Origin: Peribacillus deserti
GTDB taxonomy: Bacteria > Bacillota > Bacilli > Bacillales > DSM-1321
Reading direction: 5' to 3'
Assembly (NCBI RefSeq): GCF_002863585.1
Contig: NZ_PGUY01000031.1
Coordinates: 1-64,000, forward strand
Length of the DNA: 64,000 nucleotides
Both the position numbers and the translations under genes were made by a program. The notes beneath the pieces are model-generated. The model saw only the letters and a program-made list of their open reading frames with translations. It searched no databases and had not been told where the DNA came from. Positions 16,267 through 24,472 of the stretch are shown here, in pieces. Every line of letters starts with the position of its first letter. Position 1 is the first letter of the stretch.

Positions 16267-16590
16267 GTGCGGCCGAGCCTAAGTCGTATCATATAGTGGG
16301 TGGGATTCCCGTCGAGTAAGAACTAGCCATTCGCTCGTAGCGAGTCTTGGAGGGCTGAAGGTAACTTTAGCTTTTAAGCGTAGACAGTTAGGTAGCAGGC
16401 CGAAAGCCAGCTGGTTGAAGGGATAGAGCTCCATAATGTTTGTAAATCGAGAGGGCTGATGCCTTACATACAGCAGAAAGCTATATCTTTATCCTTCATT
16501 AAAGGCAAGAAGATAGAACCTCTCTGGAGTTAGAGACCTTGGCACGTTATACATTGATATGATACGGCAACGTATCCGCTGCCCCAATTT
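16267..16590 (+). mobile_element. Group II intron, 5' fragment
   Basis: Begins GTGCGGCCGAGCC (the GUGYG 5' splice-site consensus) and continues with structured domain I-like sequence: GTGGGTGGGATTCCCGTCGA, CTAGCCATTCGCTCGTAGCG, GGAGGGCTGAAGGTAACTTT and GGCCGAAAGCC. These blocks are characteristic of bacterial group II introns of Bacillus and relatives. The sequence runs for about 320 bases and no reverse transcriptase/maturase ORF, domain V or domain VI follows, so the 3' part is deleted. It is embedded in a GGGTGCGTTAG repeat. Confidence 0.8.
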
Positions 16591-16631
16591 AGGTTCTTTT
16601 ATTTGGGCTGGGTTGTTATTTAGATAGCCTT

Positions 16632-16880
16632 CTTCATATGCCCACCTAAGTCAGGATTTTATAAAACGGATACGGTAGCAAGGCTTGCCGGCTTCAAATG
16701 ATCCCTAGTATTTATAAGATATTGTTTTAAATCTTCTGTGGTAAGTGTTTGTATATCAATGTCCTTGAAATATCTTATCAGCGTGTTCAATTGAACTTTG
16801 TAAGCTTTTATCGTATGGGGTGAATAACCCTCAATACATTAATCTACTTCATAATTTTCCCACACTTTGGTTAATAACAT
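16632..16880 (-). pseudogene. Tyrosine recombinase, N-terminal remnant
   Basis: The minus strand from ATG 16880 (behind GGAGGAG) reads MLLTKVWENYEVD, a stop, then EGYSPHTIKAYKVQLNTLIR and TLTTEDLKQYL, the SAM-like N-terminal DNA-binding domain of phage-type integrases. It breaks again after SLATV. The catalytic domain with the R-H-R-Y residues is absent. It could derive from any XerC-like or element integrase and is not identifiable as an integron integrase. Confidence 0.75.
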
Positions 16881-16967
16881 ATCTTCTCCTCCTAATTATC
16901 TATCTAAAAGGGATTATCTCCAGTTAAATAACCACTTAGTACATTTCAGCCTCAATATGATCGTAAG

Positions 16968-17013
16968 GGAGCGGTAGTTTAACTAAGAAGAACTGCAACA
17001 CCTTTTTTTTAGA
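16968..17013 (+). repeat. GGGTGCGTTAG-family repeat, degenerate
   Basis: GGGAGCGGTAGTTTAACTAA GAAGAACTGC and a run of eight T keep the spacing of the family but not a perfect head. It may be the distal part of the element split at 16,266. Confidence 0.45.
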
Positions 17014-17196
17014 ATAAGAAAATTCTGGAGCTAAGAGAAGAATAATAAGGAAGTGAAATCTACACGCATCATGCTTATATATCTGCCTGCTAAGTCGTTA
17101 ACCGCAGTTGTTTTTTTCTGTTATTTATAGTGATAGACAAGTGTGCTTGCAACCAATATACTTAAAGAAAAAATAGATACTTAGGAGTATTGCTCT

Positions 17197-18030
17197 ATGG
17201 GTTTTGAAAAAGTAAATACAATTGAAGAATTCGCACATTTTTTAAGTAAGAATGCTGAATCAATAAGCAGGGAAATTGTTAATTATAGTGTGAGTAAGAT
17301 AGAAATAACATTACCACAAGAAATAATAGATAAAACAATTAATACTAATGCTGAGTTTCTAAAATTTTTAGGGAGTACGCTTAAGTTTTCGAATGAAGAG
17401 GTTGAACCTATATTCATTGAATGGCTCATCAAACAGGAAACACCGGAAGATGCTCAATATATTGAGGAATTATCGAGTCTTATAAAACCCTATGCGGAAA
17501 CTAGACAGCTATTAATAAAAATTTTGTCTCAATTATGCATGGACCATGAATTAACTACTGAGGAAGTTATCACTGTAACCAGTAGATTAAGTTATTTTCT
17601 GGATTTAAGTATTACCGAAACGATTCTTAAACGAGAGAGAATAACAAAAGAAACCAAAGAAAAGCAGAACCAAAAGATTACAGAACTATCTTCACCCATA
17701 ATCCCTATACAAAATGGTATGGCGGTTCTCCCGATAATTGGAGATATTGATGTAGAAAAAAGTGAATTTATTATGAATAGAGTCATACCCAGAGTCACTG
17801 AGTTGAAAATTGAATGTGTTATTATTGACTTCTCAACCATTGCCTCTATCGATACCGAAATTGCGGCCCGAATCTTTACAATATATGATGTTCTTAGGTT
17901 GCTAGGGATCAATGCGGTGTTTACAGGGATTAGAACGGATTTAGTATCAAGAATTATCAACTCAGGAATCAATTTTTCGAGTATTAAAACTTACGCCACA
18001 CTTCAACAAGCTTTACAAGATATTAAGTAA
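17197..18030 (+). CDS. RsbR-like stressosome co-antagonist
   Basis: A 277-residue protein with an all-helical N-terminal domain (about 1-140, the non-haem globin-like RsbR N-terminus), a short linker (about 145-160) and a C-terminal STAS domain (160-275: PIIPIQNGMAVLPIIGDIDV, CVIIDFSTIASIDTE, GINAVFTGIRTDLVSR). Family members build the stressosome with RsbS and release RsbT to activate the sigma-B pathway. In other RsbR proteins the STAS phosphosites are threonines in the segments aligning with SIDTE and TGIR; both positions have Thr here. It is an orphan gene with AGGAG ahead of ATG 17197. Confidence 0.88.
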   Translation: MGFEKVNTIEEFAHFLSKNAESISREIVNYSVSKIEITLPQEIIDKTINTNAEFLKFLGSTLKFSNEEVEPIFIEWLIKQETPEDAQYIEELSSLIKPYAETRQLLIKILSQLCMDHELTTEEVITVTSRLSYFLDLSITETILKRERITKETKEKQNQKITELSSPIIPIQNGMAVLPIIGDIDVEKSEFIMNRVIPRVTELKIECVIIDFSTIASIDTEIAARIFTIYDVLRLLGINAVFTGIRTDLVSRIINSGINFSSIKTYATLQQALQDIK

Positions 18031-18282
18031 TTGTTGTCTCTATAATGGGTAAATAAGTTAAAAAATAGTCGAAGCAGTGCGGACCATTATTATAGGTGAC
18101 CCGCTTTACTCAAACAGCAAATAGAACATCAAAGGATCGCTGCGGCGGTTCTTTTCTTTTTGTGACCTTGAAGTTCAATTGTAAATTCAAATATATGGTA
18201 AAATGGCGCAAGCAATATTAGGCTAACTCTATAGGCTGTGATTTGTTTTCAAGTTTTAATAAATTGGGAATAAATCTTGGTA

Positions 18283-18366
18283 AGCTAACGGGTGCTCATG
18301 TGAAATATGGGATGGCTGCGGCGATCCCGTTCTATTATTGTGCAAAGGGTACAGTTTAGTTCAATA
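18283..18366 (+). repeat. GGGTGCGTTAG-family repeat, variant hairpin
   Basis: TAAGCTAACGGGTGCTCATG head, GGGAT-ggctgcggcg-ATCCC hairpin, then GGGTACAGTTTAGTTCAAT as the third module. Confidence 0.75.
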
Positions 18367-18605
18367 AGTTATTGATAAAATAGAAAAAAGAAATTGTGTG
18401 AGGCAGATATATTTTGAATAAAGATACTTTTTTCGGATTTTTTACTATGTATATGGTTATACATTTAACCAAAGGCTTAAATATTATGGATAGTTGTAAA
18501 CGGGTTCTTAGTTTAGTAGCCCAGACAGCATTGAAGCCCTTTTTGCTGATTTACGAACAGAGGTTCAAAGAATTCGTGAGCTGGAACAAGAATAGGAGAA
18601 TAATA

Positions 18606-18949
18606 ATGCCTGTTCATGAATTTGGAATCATCGAAGATATTAAAACGTGAAATATGAGATTGGTTATGAACCATTAAGATACAAATGTATATCGGTTGAT
18701 GATGATATTATTAATAGCCTAAGTGAGCATTTATCTATTATGAAAACATACTTTCATTCGCTTAAACACTCAGAGTTTGGTTTAGCTTATTGGGGAATTA
18801 CAATTATTCCACCTGAGTCATTATCATTATTCTATAAAGCTGTTACATCTTCAACATTTTGTGAAGAATCCGCGGCACTTAATGAATGGGCTAAAAAAAT
18901 TAATGAGGCAAACGAAGACAACAAACACATGATACATTATGGGGTTTAA
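18606..18949 (+). pseudogene. Hypothetical protein, frameshifted (or GTGA-coupled pair)
   Basis: AGGAGAATAATA precedes ATG 18606, which opens MPVHEFGIIEDIKT and stops at TGA 18648. A GTG overlapping that stop (GTGA at 18647) opens KYEIGYEPLRYKCISVDDD and runs to 18949 with SEFGLAYWGITIIPPESL and NKHMIHYGV. The two parts fit as one protein of about 114 residues with a single indel. I recall Bacillus homologues as one chain, but translational coupling cannot be excluded. Function is unknown. Upstream, at about 18,515-18,593, another frame reads SIEALFADLRTEVQRIRELE, a fragment of some other lost gene. Confidence 0.6.
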
Positions 18950-19001
18950 TTCTCTAGTACATAGGAAGCATAATAATATTAGCCCTTATTTGTTCTTCTT
19001 T

Positions 19002-19066
19002 AACTAAAGGGTTCGTTAGTAAAAATAAGGATAGTTGTGCTGGCAGCTTTTGACTCTTTTTTGTGC
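19002..19066 (+). repeat. GGGTGCGTTAG-family repeat
   Basis: TTGTTCTTCTTTAACTAAAG, then GGTTCGTTAGT, and a hairpin arm GCTGGCAGC with T run. The extended left arm mirrors the right arm TTAGTTGAAGAA of other copies. Confidence 0.75.
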
Positions 19067-19105
19067 AATAAAAGTGCCATGGTTATATAACCATGGCACG
19101 GCACT

Positions 19106-19495
19106 TTAACAATTACAAATCATTAAAACATTACCATCTAGGTCTTTAAAGTTAAAATAGGCAAAATCACCAATTCGTTCTATTTCCCTAACAATTGTAA
19201 TTCCTTTATTCCTAACAAATTCATATGCTTCATCAATATCCTTGACGAAGAAATTAAATAAAACATGTCCTGACGGGCTTAATGTAAATGCTGGATCAAA
19301 AGTATGATCGTCCAAAGTAAGTCCAGTCTCATAATTAATGGGAATGTTATATACAGGTGATGCAACGTCATCCTTATTGAATGGGAGTCCAAGTAAGTCA
19401 CTGTACCATTCTGCTGATTGTTCAAGGTTACTAACATGGATGAAAACATTGTTTACCTTACAGGCGATAGGAGAAGAAATAGAATTCATAGACAT
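19106..19495 (-). CDS. VOC family protein (glyoxalase-like)
   Basis: A 129-residue protein with one vicinal-oxygen-chelate module pair: NNVFIHVSNLEQSAEWYSDL (first beta-alpha unit), GHVLFNFFVKDIDEAYEFVR (second unit) and FNFKDLDGNVLMICNC at the C-terminus. VOC proteins include glyoxalases, dioxygenases and antibiotic-binding proteins; the substrate is not predictable here. AAAGGTGGA precedes ATG 19495. It is a minus-strand gene between two plus-oriented repeats. A degenerate 85-base copy of its central part lies at 20,153-20,238. Confidence 0.88.
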   Translation of the reverse strand: MSMNSISSPIACKVNNVFIHVSNLEQSAEWYSDLLGLPFNKDDVASPVYNIPINYETGLTLDDHTFDPAFTLSPSGHVLFNFFVKDIDEAYEFVRNKGITIVREIERIGDFAYFNFKDLDGNVLMICNC

Positions 19496-19609
19496 TCCAC
19501 CTTTATATTGTTATTCAATGTTACAAATTCGATGAAGAAGGTGAAATTCCTTTAGATGTTTTGGGGGAAATTTAATTTAGCAGTAATAAGCTCTACATAT
19601 GGCCTTACT

Positions 19610-19684
19610 TTACTAACGGGTGTGTTATCCAGCAGGATTAACACACTTTTTATTGAATTCCTTATTAGACAAACGGGTGGTCTG
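19610..19684 (+). repeat. GGGTGCGTTAG-family repeat, variant hairpin
   Basis: TTTACTAACGGGTGTGTTAT, where the head itself forms the left arm of a long hairpin TGTGTTATCC-agca-GGATTAACACA with T run. It is followed by AGACAAACGGGTGG, part of the tail module. Confidence 0.8.
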
Positions 19685-19764
19685 CTTTAGTTTATATATT
19701 CCATTTAGCTTACAATTTGGTCATAAATCAATTTTTTTCCTAGTATCTAAAGGAGGACTTTTTT

Positions 19765-20142
19765 ATGTCAAGAAAGGCTTTTAGTGCATCTGGTGCTGTT
19801 GCTGTGGGTCCATACTCACATGCAATTGAAGCAGGAGATTTAATATTTCTATCTGGACAAACCCCAGTAGACTCACTGACTGGAAAGCTTGTCGAAGGTG
19901 ATATTGTTGAACAGACAATCCAATGTTTTAAGAATCTCTTCAATGTATTAAAAGCAGCAGGCTTAACTCCTGATCGTGTTCAAAAAGTGAATGTATTCTT
20001 AACTGATATGAATCATTTCACAGTAATGAATGAAGTTTATTCTAAACAATTTTCTGAGCCATATCCAGCTCGTACAACTATAGGTGTATCATCCCTGCCT
20101 CTTGGTGCACAGGTTGAAATCGAGATGATAGCTAGAAGATAA
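19765..20142 (+). CDS. ridA: RidA family enamine/imine deaminase
   Basis: A 125-residue protein of the YjgF/YER057c/RidA family, which hydrolyses reactive 2-aminoacrylate and related imines released by PLP enzymes. Visible family features are GPYSHAIEAGDLIFLSGQTP near the N-terminus, KVNVFLTDMNHF, and PARTTIGVSSLPLGAQVEIE, which holds the conserved Arg and Glu of the trimer-interface active site. AAAGGAGGAC precedes ATG 19765. Length is normal. It may be a paralogue, since it sits in the accessory region rather than beside purR as in B. subtilis. Confidence 0.9.
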   Translation: MSRKAFSASGAVAVGPYSHAIEAGDLIFLSGQTPVDSLTGKLVEGDIVEQTIQCFKNLFNVLKAAGLTPDRVQKVNVFLTDMNHFTVMNEVYSKQFSEPYPARTTIGVSSLPLGAQVEIEMIARR

Positions 20143-20152
20143 AATTCAAGTA

Positions 20153-20238
20153 AGCTTTTTCAATGTCATTGACAAAGAAATTAGAATAAGACATGGTCTG
20201 TAGGGCTTAATGTAAATCCTGGATCAAGAGTATGGTAA
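20153..20238 (-). pseudogene. Degenerate fragment of the neighbouring VOC gene
   Basis: About 85 bases align with 19,221-19,305 of the VOC gene on the same strand, for example TTGACAAAGAAATTA against TTGACGAAGAAATTA, and GGGCTTAATGTAAAT, then CTGGATCAA shared exactly. Only the middle of the gene is present. It implies that RidA was inserted between duplicated copies, or that an older VOC copy decayed here. Confidence 0.7.
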
Positions 20239-20512
20239 AGATTTGTTAAAGTTTTATGAAATAGTACAAAGCTGTGACTAGGAAACTAGATATTACAAAG
20301 ATTATAGTTCCACAAAAAAATGGTGTATTCTTAGGACGGAAAATTTTTATATCACCTTGCTCGTAGCCATTATAGATCGAACAGCATTAACCGAAGTATC
20401 CGAATTTAAAGGTGGAACGTTTTTGAAAACGTGCAGTACATAAACACTGCTGCCCGTGTTACAAAGGAAAGATGATTTTAATTAATAGAACAATATTTGA
20501 AATAAAAGGAGA

Positions 20513-20952
20513 GTGGAACAGCTTGTTCAGAAAAAGAAGAGAAGGAGAATGATAAGAAAAACGGGGCTCATCCTAATTGGCATACTTTTCTTATGGGTCG
20601 GGTTCCATCATTGCAGGAACCTCTACGAAACCCTTAAATATCAAGCCCGGGGGAAACTCGTCCAGGTAAACGGGGAACACATGAATGTCACTCAAAAGGA
20701 AGGGGTCCACACACAATTGTATTGCTGCCGGGTTTGGGCACAACCACTCCCGTTTTGGACTTCGAACCCCTTAAGGAATCATCAAAGAATAACAAAGTGG
20801 TGGTGGTCGAGCCTTTCGGATACGGATGGAGTGATGTTTCTGGTAAACCCAGAACAGTGGAAAACATCGTCGAAGAAATTAGAGCTGCCTTGAAGAAAGC
20901 CAGTATAGAAGGACCCATTGTTTTAATGCTCACTGCTCTCCGGCGTTTATAG
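20513..20952 (+). pseudogene. Alpha/beta hydrolase, frameshifted and truncated
   Basis: GTG 20513 (or ATG 20549) opens a basic N-terminus and one membrane helix (GLILIGILFLWVGFHH), then VNGEHMNVTQKE. A frameshift near 20,715 moves to the frame reading IVLLPGLGTTTPVLDFEPLK, then VEPFGYGWSDVSGKPRTVEN, the oxyanion and cap-entry part of the alpha/beta hydrolase fold. The nucleophile elbow and all downstream parts are lost or scrambled after GPIVLM. It looks like a membrane-anchored hydrolase that has decayed; 20,953-21,180 holds further unassignable debris. Confidence 0.75.
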
Positions 20953-21185
20953 TATCGATGCCTTGCTGGATAGCAATATGACATATAAATTTTGCAGCAA
21001 ATGAGCAGGAAGACGGAATTTATTTTACTAATAAGGGGACAAGCATTAATGCCGCAAATGCAGTACGGTATATGCTTCAAAGGCAGGAAAGGTATTGAAT
21101 CGGCAAAAGGGCAGTTGGAACAGCTTTCGGCAGTCTAATGTTAGGGACATTAACTTGATATACGATATTTTCCTGGAGGGGTTTG

Positions 21186-21382
21186 ATGAGTGATAAGGTT
21201 ACTATGGCTACTTTATTAATCGCGTGGTTATATATGTTTTGCTTTTTATGTTACTTCGTTTGTTTAAAGACAGATTCAACCCTAAATGCAGTATGAACTT
21301 GAAAACTGCCTTATTAGTTACTTTTGCTCTGAGTGTACCAGTAACGATGGGAATATCCTTCTTAAAAATGAATATTGAATAA
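21186..21382 (+). pseudogene. Small membrane protein, frameshifted
   Basis: GGAGGGG precedes ATG 21186. The first frame reads MSDKVTMATLLIAWLYMF and stops shortly after a T-rich tract. The following frame is open from MLLRLFKDRFNPKCSMNLK through ALLVTFALSVPVTMGISFLK to TAA 21380. Joined, it gives about 65 residues with two membrane helices. The family is unknown. A GGGTGCGTTAG repeat follows 10 bases after the stop. Confidence 0.6.
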
Positions 21383-21391
21383 AACTTGTTG

Positions 21392-21440
21392 TACTAAAGG
21401 GTGCACTAGTTGAAGAAGGAGGGCTTCTACTGCAGCTTTG
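21392..21440 (+). repeat. GGGTGCGTTAG-family repeat
   Basis: GTACTAAAGGGTGCACTAGT TGAAGAAGG head, then GGGCTTCTACTGCAGC partial hairpin. Confidence 0.8.
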
Positions 21441-21502
21441 TCGAATCAGATATCCCTTTTAAGAAATACTAATCATTAATTAGTATCTAAGGAGCCCCGT
21501 TA

Positions 21503-21958
21503 GTGAAAATAATTAATACACATAGGTTTAATGCTGTAGCATTCACATGGTTATATACAGGGTTAGGTCAATTCTATAATGGTAATTATTTTAAAGGTTT
21601 ATTTTTATTTTTTATTAATTCTTTAAATAATCATTTTGGACATTTGAATAGTTTATTGTTACACAGCTTTTTAAAAGGGGACTTTATTACTGCAAGAAAT
21701 TTTTTAGACTATCAATGGATTCTCAATTATCCGTCCTTTTTTGCATTTGCACAGTAGGATGCTTACCGAAATGGATATATACGTGATGAACAGAAGAATC
21801 CTTCAAAGGCCCATGCTTTTCCTTTTATTTTGGCTGGTGTGTTCTCAACTGTAGGTATTATCTTTGGAAAATCGTTCTTAGAGCCTTTTTTATTAGGCTT
21901 AGCTGGATTCTTATTTGGCCTTTTTGTAGGATACTTACTTATAAGGAAAATGGAGTAG
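21503..21958 (+). pseudogene. Membrane protein with in-frame amber codon
   Basis: GTG 21503 opens NAVAFTWLYTGLGQFYNGNY and runs to TAG at 21755-21757. The same frame stays open beyond it as DAYRNGYIRDEQKNPSKAH, then two hydrophobic segments and GYLLIRKME to TAG 21956. In related proteins the residue before DAYR is usually Trp, so TGG to TAG is the likely mutation. The intact product would have about 151 residues and three or four membrane helices. Its role is unknown. Confidence 0.75.
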
Positions 21959-22039
21959 ATTTAATTTACAAGGCATGTTATTTGGCTCTTTTCTAAAAGT
22001 TTGTTGTTTTTACTAAGTTTGTGAATCTATTCTATTGTT

Positions 22040-22415
22040 AAACAGGTTGATTGGAATGTAAGGTGCGAGACTCCTGCGGGAGTAGCGGGTATGTCCAGCT
22101 CCGGACTGACACCTTCGGTCATAAGCCAATCGCCATTAAAAGGCAAAATCGGCCTTTTACTGCCGCTAGTCTTATGCCGGTCAGGTGTCTGCTTTTCTTT
22201 TAGCGTCTTGCCTCTAATAAAAAAGATCATCATTCAGCTTTTGGATGGATCTTTTCTTGAAAAGCACCGTCCTCCGCTTTTCGATCAGGTGAGACCCCAC
22301 AGGCGAAGCCGAGGAGGCTCAGCGCCCGCCCCTAAGGTCCGCGAGCATCCTGAAGTGGAAATCAACCCCCTTGTACAATAACAACAAAAGTTTGCGAAAA
22401 CAGCCTTTTATTTTA
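22040..22415. repeat. Dispersed long repeat, composite copy 2
   Basis: The left part starts TTGATTGGAATGTAAGGTGC followed by GAGACTCCTGCGGGAGTAGC (as at 42,413). The right part from 22,257 repeats positions 1-158 almost base for base, including GAAAAGCACCGTCCTCCGCT. Between them lies an unrelated 150-base segment with CGGTCATAAG and GTCTTATGCCGG arms. ORFs crossing it are repeat sequence, not genes. Confidence 0.85.
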
Positions 22416-22764
22416 TTCAATATTTCCGGATGTTTTTTCTTTTTTTCACCCCACTATTAGACCCCACATTCTAGACATATCCAGTATTTCCTCGACTTTG
22501 GACAGCTAAATGTTACCTAATTCATTTCCACATATCCAGACAATACCCCTATGTTAAGAGCCATAGGGAGATTGGAATTAGTAGAAATAGAAATGCTAGT
22601 TTCCAGCTAAAGCCTGTGTTTTTTTCTTATCTAGTATTTTTCCGTTATTAAGAATTAAGAATAAATCGGTGGATTTAAAACAAACATTCAGAATAGGATC
22701 TCAAATGGTCCCTTTTTTTTATGTTTAACGGCAATTATTCAAAATATAATGCCTGAATTTTTGT
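22416..22764. other. Intergenic stretch, nothing recognised
   Basis: AT-rich sequence between the long repeat and the promoter at 22,765. There is no ORF with a ribosome binding site. Confidence 0.5.
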
Positions 22765-22790
22765 TTGACATGGAACGCGTTTCATCATTT
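22765..22790 (+). promoter_or_regulatory. Promoter with LacI-type operator in the spacer
   Basis: TTGACA at 22765 overlaps a 16-base near-perfect palindrome ATGGAACGCGTTTCAT (22,770-22,785). Its AACGCGTT centre is typical of LacI/GalR-family operators; it is close to, but off-centre for, a CcpA cre site. The -10 element is weak (TTTACA after 17 bases, or a later ATTTTAAAT). The adjacent LacI-family gene at 23,142 is the obvious candidate regulator. Confidence 0.6.
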
Positions 22791-22828
22791 ACAGTCATTT
22801 TAAATCATAGAAACGAGGGGAGATTCTT

Positions 22829-22960
22829 ATGCTTGAATTAATTTTACTATGCTTTGTTATCTATATGGCCTCTTACTTTTGTTTAAAAACTTCTGGACAA
22901 TCAATGGAAGTGAGAACTATCCAGTTCTTTGATGATTATTTCATCCAATCTAAAGATTAA
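22829..22960 (+). CDS. Small membrane protein, 43 aa
   Basis: ATG 22829 behind GAGGGGAG. It has one N-terminal membrane helix (LELILLCFVIYMASYFCLK) and a polar tail ending DDYFIQSKD. It is the first gene behind the operator-bearing promoter and is followed by the LacI-family regulator gene 180 bases later. It is too short to assign to a family; it could be a peptide made with the regulated sugar genes, or the remnant of a larger operon. Confidence 0.55.
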   Translation: MLELILLCFVIYMASYFCLKTSGQSMEVRTIQFFDDYFIQSKD

Positions 22961-23141
22961 ATCAATAAAAACCATTCCGTATTCTAATGGCATAATAGAA
23001 TACTTTATTAGTTAGGCTTACCGCGGAATAATAAATAGCATAAAAGAGTTGATATTGTAGAGGTACAAAGATTATGTTTGTATGCTCTATTAATTCTAGA
23101 TAAGATGTTAGTGATGTTCACGACTTTGAAAAGGTGAGTAT

Positions 23142-24101
23142 ATGACAAATATTAAAGATCTGGCGAAGATGGCTGGAGTTTCTGTCACAACGGTTTCTCG
23201 TGTATTAAATAACCATCCGTATGTCAGCGAACAAAAAAAGAGGGCAGTATTAGAGGCTGTTACGATCAGTAATTATCAGAAAAACATCAATGCTGTTCAT
23301 TTAAGCACGGGAAAAACGCAATTAATAGGGGTGGTTCTTCCTTTTTCAGATCATCCTTATTTCGCTCAGTTATTAAAGGGAATAGCAAAGCAGGCTTTGG
23401 AACATAACTATAAGCTGATCCTATTTCAAACTGACTATATGGAGACCAGAGAAATGGAAGCACTGCAAATGCTGAAATTAAAACAAATCGATTCATTAAT
23501 TATTTGTTCGAGAGCTTGTGACTGGTCTGCCATTGAAGAGCATTTGCCATTTGGACCTATTGTAATATGTGAAAATACAATGGGAAAAAAGGCTTCATCT
23601 ACTTTTGTGAACCACTACAAAATCTTTTTTGATGCACTGGAATATTTGTATCAAAAGGGTCATAGAAAAATTGGTTACTGCATTGGCAGGAAATCGGGGA
23701 CTAACAGCCGACAGCGTGAGCTTGCATATAGAGATTTTCATGTGAAGTACAGCTTGCCATACAATCCTGACTATATTATGGATGGGTGTCTGTACTTTGA
23801 GGATGGTGCAAAAGTGGTCAATCAAAGAAGAAAATTGACTATACCGCCATCAGCAATGTTGGTTACAAGTGATCAAGTCGCAGCCGGCATGGTAGTCAGT
23901 TGTCAAAAACAGTCTATATCTATACCGAATGAACTTGCCATTATCGGATTTGATAATGAACCAATAGCAAAAATGATGAATATTACAACCATAGAAATTC
24001 CTCTTGAGGAAATGGGAAAGAACCTGTTCATACAAGCTGTAAACCGTGATTTCTCAATGGAGGAACGATCAGCTCAGTTAATTGAAAGAGGAACTGTTTG
24101 A
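23142..24101 (+). CDS. LacI family transcriptional regulator
   Basis: A 319-residue DNA-binding repressor. The N-terminal HTH and hinge (IKDLAKMAGVSVTTVSRVLN, then HPYVSE) fit the LacI consensus. The periplasmic-binding-like sensor domain follows, with GVVLPFSDHPYFAQLLKGIA, SLIICSR and the C-terminal ELAIIGFDNEPIAKMM. Closest in layout to MsmR-type sugar-utilisation repressors. AAAGGTGAGT precedes ATG 23142. No sugar transporter or hydrolase lies next to it, so its targets may be the operator at 22,770 or loci elsewhere. Confidence 0.9.
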   Translation: MTNIKDLAKMAGVSVTTVSRVLNNHPYVSEQKKRAVLEAVTISNYQKNINAVHLSTGKTQLIGVVLPFSDHPYFAQLLKGIAKQALEHNYKLILFQTDYMETREMEALQMLKLKQIDSLIICSRACDWSAIEEHLPFGPIVICENTMGKKASSTFVNHYKIFFDALEYLYQKGHRKIGYCIGRKSGTNSRQRELAYRDFHVKYSLPYNPDYIMDGCLYFEDGAKVVNQRRKLTIPPSAMLVTSDQVAAGMVVSCQKQSISIPNELAIIGFDNEPIAKMMNITTIEIPLEEMGKNLFIQAVNRDFSMEERSAQLIERGTV

Positions 24102-24159
24102 AGCTGTAGTACCAAAGTAGATGAAATTAGGAAAATAGCTGTTCTGTTATTCACCGAAA

Positions 24160-24271
24160 GACTAAAACCATATAAAAAAAGGTCAACCAGAAAAATCTGG
24201 ATAACCTTATAATACGATCGGGTGCGTTAGTTGAATAAACCCAAGAGCGTAAATGGATCTTGGGTTTTTCC
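24160..24271 (+). repeat. Variant repeat plus GGGTGCGTTAG head
   Basis: AAAACCATATAAAAAAAGG and a hairpin GGT(c)AACCAG-aaaaat-CTGG(a)TAACC, then GATCGGGTGCGTTAGTTGAA, followed by CCCAAGA...TCTTGGG and a T run. The first two modules match 2,741-2,815. Confidence 0.85.
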
Positions 24272-24369
24272 TATTATTTTAATTACAGCAAACAGGAATA
24301 TTAACTTTCAGCTTATAATAAGAAAAAGTTTGCATTACGATAAAGGCAATATTATAGGGAGGAAAAGAA

Positions 24370-24432
24370 ATGATTAAAGGAATTGCAAATCTACAGAACA
24401 GCCCCTTCCGTCTTGCAGATTCACATTGTTAA
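24370..24432 (+). CDS. Possible 20-aa peptide
   Basis: A strong GGGAGGAAAAG ribosome binding site precedes ATG 24370, which encodes MIKGIANLQNSPFRLADSHC and stops. Either a peptide, or the N-terminus of a gene whose remainder has been lost, since the minus-strand ger operon begins 40 bases further on. Confidence 0.25.
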   Translation: MIKGIANLQNSPFRLADSHC

Positions 24433-24472
24433 ATCCGCACATCACCTTAGAGTATTAATTCCGATTAGCTGA

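Noticed and set aside
20400-20460. T-box-like motif (TTAAAGGTGGAACG)
   Set aside because: No stem I, specifier or terminator is present and the downstream gene is a decayed hydrolase.
20688-21080. 130-codon minus-strand ORF
   Set aside because: Opposite the decayed alpha/beta hydrolase; no motif or ribosome binding site.
22091-22381. 96-codon ORF across the long repeat
   Set aside because: Encodes repeat sequence that recurs elsewhere without an open frame; the similar 58,742-58,945 frame is rejected for the same reason.
24370-24432. Leader peptide controlling a downstream operon
   Set aside because: No plus-strand operon follows; the next genes are on the minus strand and converge on it.
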